A model generated the notes under the pieces. It had not been told where the DNA came from and ran no database searches. It worked only from the letters and a program-made list of their open reading frames with translations. Below are positions 59,700 through 64,000 of a stretch of DNA of 64,000 bases, in pieces (position 1 is the stretch's first letter; each line of letters starts with the position of its first letter). Made by a program: the position numbers and the translations under genes. The DNA is from Nannocystis pusilla (GTDB lineage: Bacteria; Myxococcota_A; Polyangia; Nannocystales; Nannocystaceae), in the NCBI RefSeq assembly GCF_020073745.1, contig NZ_JAIRAU010000057.1, positions 340,001 to 404,000 on the forward strand, read 5' to 3'.

Positions 59700-61031
59700 T
59701 CAGGTGTAGAGCGCCCAGGCGGCGTAGCCGAGCGCGCCGGTCTCGATGATCACGAACGACAGCAGCCCGACACGCAAGAACTCGAAGAAGCCGAAGCGGA
59801 TCGGCTCGCCCTGTGCGTCGCGTAGGTCGGCGCGCTCGCACAGCGCCTGAGCGAGCGGGCCCGAGGTCGCGGCCGTCAACAGACACGAGCTGCCGGCGCA
59901 CACGGACAGGGCGAGGCCGACGTAGACGACGTGACCCGGGAGCTCGCGGGCCAGCACGTCGGCGACCTCGAGCAGGGCGGCCATGCTCGGCCCCGCTGAA
60001 AACAGCGCGGTCGCTACGCCCGCGAGTACGAGGAACAGCCCGAGCTGCAACCCGATGGGCAGCGGTGTGTCGACGAGCGCGCGGGCGAGGGTCTCGAACA
60101 GCCCCGAGCTGCGCACTGCGAGCACCATAATGAACATCGCCAGCAGGAACAGCACCGCCTCGGCGTCGAAGCGGCGACGCAGCACGTCCTCGCCGACGCG
60201 CGGGGAGATCAGCATGGTCGCAGCGCCGCCGAGCCAGCACACGAGCTCGGGCGTGACACCGAGATCGGCTGGCAGCACGGTCCAGGCGCCGAACATGAGC
60301 CCGAGGATCGCAGCGGCGGGCCACGCGATCCGCCGGCGCAGCAGGACGCGACGGTGCATCGCCTCGATCACCGTGCAGCTGATACGGGTCGACAGCGGAT
60401 CGCTGGGGATGTGCTTGGCCGGCCGAACCATGCGGATGACGGCGGCGAGGAGGACGAGGAAGATCAGCGCCGTCGTCGGTCCGGCGCGCACGAGGTAGTC
60501 GAGGAACGTCATGCGTCCGCCACCGAGCATGAGGATCGCCGGGAAGTCGCCGATCGGCGTCGCGGCGCCGCCGAGGTTGCAGGCGACGAGCATCAGACCC
60601 AGCGACCAGGCGACATAGCGACGCTCGACTCCTATCAATCGGAACAGGACGAGCTGGACGGGCATCACCAGGAGCAACGCGGTGAGGTTGTTGACGAGGC
60701 CGCTGACCACGTACATGACCGCCGCGAACACGATGGTCACCCGCGTCGGATCACCGCGGCTGATGCGGGTCGCCACGACCGCGAGGCGGTCGAACAGGCG
60801 CGACTCCGCGAGCACGCTCGACAACGCCCCGAGGCTGACGAGGATGATCAGCACGTCCCACGGCACGGCGCCCAGCAGCCCGCCGGGCACCACCGTGCCG
60901 TAAAGGCGCGCCACGAGCACGGCGAGCCCCGCCGCGCTGACGACGATCAGCACGCGGTACGCCGGGAGCACCGCCTGGGTGATCAGCGCGGCGAGCAGGA
61001 GCGCGGCGAGCAGGAGTTGCGGCACGATCAT
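59700..61031 (-). CDS. NhaD/ArsB-type (ion transporter superfamily) permease
   Basis: A 443-residue, ~11-helix membrane protein of the ion transporter (IT) superfamily. Family marks are LIILVSLGALSSVLAESRLFDRLA near 65-88, VSGLVNNLTALLLVMPV near 110-126 (conserved NN in the first re-entrant half), LVACNLGGAATPIGDFPAILML near 152-173 (N-GGAATPIGD is typical of NhaD/CitM proteins) and AGSSCLLTAATSGP near 385. Probably a Na+/H+ antiporter or anion permease; substrate undetermined. The ATG overlaps the preceding gene's stop as ATGA. Confidence 0.86.
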   Translation of the reverse strand: MIVPQLLLAALLLAALITQAVLPAYRVLIVVSAAGLAVLVARLYGTVVPGGLLGAVPWDVLIILVSLGALSSVLAESRLFDRLAVVATRISRGDPTRVTIVFAAVMYVVSGLVNNLTALLLVMPVQLVLFRLIGVERRYVAWSLGLMLVACNLGGAATPIGDFPAILMLGGGRMTFLDYLVRAGPTTALIFLVLLAAVIRMVRPAKHIPSDPLSTRISCTVIEAMHRRVLLRRRIAWPAAAILGLMFGAWTVLPADLGVTPELVCWLGGAATMLISPRVGEDVLRRRFDAEAVLFLLAMFIMVLAVRSSGLFETLARALVDTPLPIGLQLGLFLVLAGVATALFSAGPSMAALLEVADVLARELPGHVVYVGLALSVCAGSSCLLTAATSGPLAQALCERADLRDAQGEPIRFGFFEFLRVGLLSFVIIETGALGYAAWALYT

Positions 61032-61672
61032 GGGTGCACGACCGTCGAGAAGTCCGGCGCCTGCGTCTCCGCCAGCCAGCGCGGGTACAGCTCCATCGCG
61101 CCGCCGAGGATGTTCCAGCCGACCAGCGCGGCGAACTGGGTGCGCACGTCCGGGCCCGACACGCGCAGCCACGCGCCGGGGACGTGCACGACGTGGCCGT
61201 CGCTGCCGTACACGAAGCACAGCAGCCCGCTGCGCCGACCCGACCAGCGGTGCAGCTCGCCCAGCCTGACACCGACGGCCAGGCCCTCGTAGTTGGCGAG
61301 CACGCGGCGAAGGTCCGTGGTCGGACCCAAGTCATCGGTGAGGATGCCGACCTCGACGCCGCGACAGGCCGGCAGGAGGACGTCGAGCCAGGTCGTCTCG
61401 AGACCGACGACCAAAAGCCGCGTCAGTCCGTGGAGGGCCACGAGCACGCCCTCCGCGGTCGGTGCCGGACCACGCGCCCCGGCGAGCCAGCGTGCGGCGA
61501 TGCACCCGAGCACCGGGAAGTCCTGGCCGAGTTCGTCCAGCGCAGCACGCACGAGTTTGTCGCCGCCGCTCGCCGCGACCTCGCGGACGAACAGGTGGGC
61601 TGCCGAGGCCATGCCGAGCTCGCCGGCGGCCAACAGGAAGGCCGGCCCGAGCCGCGGAGACAGCTCAGGCAT
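61028..61672 (-). CDS. Conserved-looking hypothetical protein, permease partner
   Basis: A 214-residue soluble protein of unrecognised family, Leu/Ala/Val-rich with mixed alpha/beta character (GVEVGILTDDLGPTTDLRRV, GLLCFVYGSDGHVVHVPGAW, DVRTQFAALVGWNILGGAME). It overlaps the permease gene by 4 nt and the next upstream gene by 8 nt, so the three genes form one operon. ATG 61672 is used; ATG 61684 is an alternative. A cytoplasmic regulatory or coupling partner of the permease is a guess from position only. Confidence 0.65.
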   Translation of the reverse strand: MPELSPRLGPAFLLAAGELGMASAAHLFVREVAASGGDKLVRAALDELGQDFPVLGCIAARWLAGARGPAPTAEGVLVALHGLTRLLVVGLETTWLDVLLPACRGVEVGILTDDLGPTTDLRRVLANYEGLAVGVRLGELHRWSGRRSGLLCFVYGSDGHVVHVPGAWLRVSGPDVRTQFAALVGWNILGGAMELYPRWLAETQAPDFSTVVHP

Positions 61673-62132
61673 CGCCGCGTCCATCGAGGCGACGGAGCAG
61701 CGCGTCGAGCAGGCACACCATCGCTGCGTTGGCGAGCGCATGGTGCGGCGGTCCGTCGCTCAGGCACTCGAGCAGGTGCTTGAACGCTGCAGAGCCCCGG
61801 GGAGCTAGGCGCTCCAGCGCGGCAAGCGGGATACCGAGCGGGTACTCCTCGTCAGCGTGTCCGCGGCGCAGGTGCGGGGGGAGCCGGAGGACGATCGGCG
61901 CCGACTCGCCGGGCTCCGCGGGCGGACCGCCGGTGGCCGCAAGGGCGAGCCCGAGGAGGCGAAGCAGCGCGTAGCTGGCGCCGCGGTGGTGCGCCGGTCC
62001 CTCGTCGACGATGCAGCGCGCGACGAATGCGCGGTCGACCGGATCGGGCAGCCACGGTGCGAGCAGGACCTCGATCTCGGCCCGCTGTCCTGGGGCGGCG
62101 TGAGCACGCGGTGGGCGAGGCATCCGCTTCAC
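61665..62132 (-). CDS. Hypothetical protein, first gene of permease operon
   Basis: A 155-residue soluble, mostly helical protein. It reads RAEIEVLLAPWLPDPVDRAFVARCIVDEGPAHHRGASYALLRLLGL in pieces and HADEEYPLGIPLAALERLAP. No family recognised. The start is GTG 62132 or ATG 62123; neither has a strong ribosome site. Tight overlap with the following gene supports translation. Confidence 0.6.
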   Translation of the reverse strand: MKRMPRPPRAHAAPGQRAEIEVLLAPWLPDPVDRAFVARCIVDEGPAHHRGASYALLRLLGLALAATGGPPAEPGESAPIVLRLPPHLRRGHADEEYPLGIPLAALERLAPRGSAAFKHLLECLSDGPPHHALANAAMVCLLDALLRRLDGRGDA

Positions 62133-62176
62133 GGTAACAAAGGTCGGCGCGCGGTTGTCGCGATAATCCTGGCGTC

Positions 62177-62980
62177 ATGGCCGACTCGCGCTTCGATGGA
62201 GCGCGGAAGAGCAACGCCAACAAGAGTTCGACCTCACGGACCTGTGCAGCACGTTCCCTTGCTTCACGCCCGAAGCCATGCGGGCGAACCTCGCCTTCGT
62301 CGCCACCGTCCGCGGCTTCGCGCCAGTCCGTAGGCCGCCCCTCCCTCGGTTGCATTCACGCTGAGCCAATACACCACGCCGTCGATCGCGGACGTCCCGA
62401 TCGACGTCCCGCTCGACAAGAAGACGTTCGCACGACTCGACAAACCTCCTTGAACGGCCTCCAGACGACCCTTCGAGGTCGAACTACGGCGAGCGCGCAA
62501 AGTTGCTCTCGGCGTGAACCTGCCCATGTTGTCCTGCCCCGTGCAGCTTCAACGTCGCGGGAGAAAGGGCAAAGAGCGTGCACGAAATTCGATCAGCAGC
62601 GAGGCGCTACGGCGGTGGGTGCCATCGAGGAATCCACCCTGCACCTTGTCATCGCTCCCGACCAGACCCTCCCGCCGCGACACTCCGGCACCGGCAACCT
62701 GGTCCTCGCCTTCGTGACCCTCCCCGGGGGGCAGTCCTCCTGGCGCTCATGCGCGCTGGGCCGCTGGCATCGAACGCGAGCGAGTCGAGGTCCCAGACGT
62801 CGGCATCGTCGAGCGTCGACCACTGCCCCGCGGGGGCTGGCTCGGACTCCCGCGCGCCGAGGTCCGCGCCGCCCTGCTGCTCGCCATCAAGCTTGAGCAC
62901 CGACGACGTTTCCGCCGCGATTCCAAACCGACACGTTTCCATGTCCGATGGCGGCTCGTGGCGGCTCATGGCGGCGACTC
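62177..62980 (+). pseudogene. Decayed unidentified gene(s) in several frames
   Basis: Protein-like segments appear successively in different plus-strand frames: MADSRFDGA then EEQRQQEFDLTDLCSTFPCF and TPEAMRANLAFVATVRGFAP (62177-62310); SIADVPIDVPLDKKTFARLD (about 62380-62450, followed by a stop); ESTLHLVIAPDQTLPPRHSG with TGNLVLAFVTLP (62630-62730); GIERERVEVPDVGIVERR and GGWLGLPRAEVRAALLLAIK (62765-62895). At least three frame changes occur, two near the G-run at 62728-62733. No family recognised. The rest of 62133-63313 contains the hairpin listed next and no intact gene. Confidence 0.38.
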
Positions 62981-63050
62981 GACCTCTCTCAGAACACCGA
63001 ATTTGGCCAGGAAACGCGGGGGCCAGGTTTCGGGGTGTTCTGAGAGGGTC
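62981..63050. repeat. Large imperfect inverted repeat (hairpin)
   Basis: GACCTCTCTCAGAACACCGA at 62981 pairs with a matching arm ending CTGAGAGGGTC at 63050; arms of about 28 and 30 nt share CTCTCAGAACACC and GGCC blocks around a 12-nt centre. It is preceded by three tandem TGGCGGC-type units (62949-62975). Could be a bidirectional terminator, or the joined ends of a lost mobile element. Confidence 0.7.
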
Positions 63051-63313
63051 GGTTCTTATTCCGGCCGCGAATACGAGGGCAAGATGACCCCGACGCAGGA
63101 GGGGTCATCGGCACGCTGAACTCGCGGCCGACCCCTCCCCGGACCCCCCGCGAGGCGCAGTCGGCAATTCGCGCAGCGCCCAGGCCCGTCGCCGTCGAGC
63201 CTCGTCCGCGTGACAGCTCGGACGAGGCGCGAGCGATTGTTCGCCCCCGAGCAACAATCGGTTCGCCCCTCGCTACCTAGTCGCATGCCGGGGCGGGGCG
63301 CATCGTGGCGGGC

Positions 63314-63862
63314 ATGACGACTGCGACGAACACCGCCACCCGCTGGAGCATCGACACCTCGCACTCGAGCGTCGGCTTCAGCGTGCGCCACATGATGATT
63401 ACCAACGTCCGCGGCGAGTTCAAGAAGTTCGCCGGCGAGGTCGTGCTCGACCGCGAGGACCCGGCCGGCTCGAGCGTCTCGGCGACGGTGGAGATCGGGT
63501 CGATCCACACCCGCGAGGAGCAGCGCGACGCGCACCTGCGCAGCGCCGACTTCTTCGACGCCGACAAGTTCCCGACCATGACATTCGCGTCCAAGCGCGT
63601 GGTCCGCAGCGGCGACGGCTACGACGTCGTCGGCGACCTGACGATCCGCGAGCAGACGCGCGAGATCGTGCTCAAGGTCGAGGACGTCACGGACGAGCAG
63701 GCCGACCCGTGGGGCAACACGCGCGTCGGCGCCTCGGCGAAGACGAAGATCCGCCGCTCGGAGTTCGGCATCACCTGGAACGCGCTGCTCGAGCTCGGCG
63801 GGGCGATGGTCGGCGACGAGGTGACGATCAACATCGAAGTCTCTCTGGTAAAACAGAAGTAG
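63314..63862 (+). CDS. YceI-family lipocalin-like protein
   Basis: A 182-residue YceI protein without signal peptide. Hallmarks: TRWSIDTSHSSVGFSVRHMMITNVRGEFKKFAGEV at 9-43, SVSATVEIGSIHTREEQRDAHLRSADFFDADKFPTMTFASKRV in the middle and IRRSEFGITWNALLELGGAMVGDEVTINIEVSL at the end (in pieces). Such proteins bind isoprenoid or amide lipids in a barrel. Lack of a signal peptide suggests a cytoplasmic form. ATG 63314 is preferred over GTG 63305. An OsmC-type gene begins 6 nt downstream. Confidence 0.93.
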   Translation: MTTATNTATRWSIDTSHSSVGFSVRHMMITNVRGEFKKFAGEVVLDREDPAGSSVSATVEIGSIHTREEQRDAHLRSADFFDADKFPTMTFASKRVVRSGDGYDVVGDLTIREQTREIVLKVEDVTDEQADPWGNTRVGASAKTKIRRSEFGITWNALLELGGAMVGDEVTINIEVSLVKQK

Positions 63863-63867
63863 GTCAC

Positions 63868-64000
63868 CATGACGATCCGTTCGACGAACGAGAGCCCCCC
63901 GCAATTCCGCCAGGTCGTGTCGATCGACGCGCACACGCTCCACGCCGACGTCAGCGCCGCGCTCGGCGGCACGGACTCGGCGCCCGGCCCGCACGACCTG
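63868..64000 (+). CDS. OsmC/Ohr-family protein, N-terminus (cut by window end)
   Basis: The first 44 codons only. QVVSIDAHTLHADVSAALGGTDSAPGPHDL matches in pieces the start of OsmC-family peroxidases, in particular the GGxDSAPxPxDL element that precedes the first active-site helix. The two redox Cys would lie beyond the window. Starting 6 nt after the YceI stop, it is probably co-transcribed. Confidence 0.75.

Overview
The window is very GC-rich (roughly 70% by eye), densely coded on both strands, and Gram-negative in character: outer-membrane style lipoproteins, OmpA-domain proteins and a TamB-type protein are all present. Cys-rich lipoproteins, a caa3-type oxidase with fused subunits, a type III polyketide synthase operon and many universal-stress and cation-antiporter genes suggest a large-genome aerobic deltaproteobacterium of the Myxococcota type. 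That assignment is inference from gene content; there is no rRNA or tRNA to anchor it.

Layout. 1-5737 (minus): an Mrp/Mbh-type multisubunit cation/proton antiporter operon, order E-F-G-MbhD-(MbhE+B)-C-D-D'-A', running off the left edge. 6022-8830: a small acidic protein, a TPP-dependent pyruvate oxidase-like enzyme and a frameshifted enolase-superfamily relic. 8843-14510 (minus): a caa3 cytochrome oxidase operon (subunit II with heme c, fused subunits I+III, small membrane protein, CtaG-like factor, tri-heme cytochrome c). 14946-22209 (minus): a six-gene phenolic-lipid type operon (ACP-acyl-CoA-dehydrogenase fusion, second acyl-CoA-dehydrogenase-fold enzyme, UbiG-like methyltransferase, type III PKS, second methyltransferase, fatty acyl-AMP ligase). 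22361-34467: stress and ion-transport genes (USPs, CPA2 antiporter, two CaCA antiporters, MscS) mixed with gene relics and a two-copy 116-bp repeat. 34737-45567: HAD-GH65 phosphorylase fusion, P-type Ca2+-like ATPase, TamB. 45787-50084: two paralogous lipoproteins of unknown family around an OmpA lipoprotein, an AI-2E family permease and a Cys-rich lipoprotein. 50326-54561: PAP2 phosphatase, a TetR-YciI-Tag operon with tandem operators, an antiporter relic, and a lipoprotein/OmpA pair. 54600-56342: a complete IS1380-family element. 56402-64000: ADP-forming acyl-CoA synthetase, a frameshifted lipoprotein, an NhaD/ArsB-type permease operon, a decayed locus with a large hairpin, YceI and a truncated OsmC.

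How it fits together. Much of the window concerns membrane energisation and ion balance: proton-linked antiporters, a terminal oxidase, Ca2+/cation ATPase and exchangers, a mechanosensitive channel and stress proteins. The most distinctive system is the type III PKS operon, in which a fatty acid is probably adenylated, loaded on a carrier protein that is covalently fused to a flavin enzyme, desaturated or oxidised, then extended to an aromatic ring and methylated. The accessory parts show active decay: chimeric relics, deletion junctions, an internally deleted antiporter copy, and an iterated palindrome TGTCC-N4-GGACA occurring six times.
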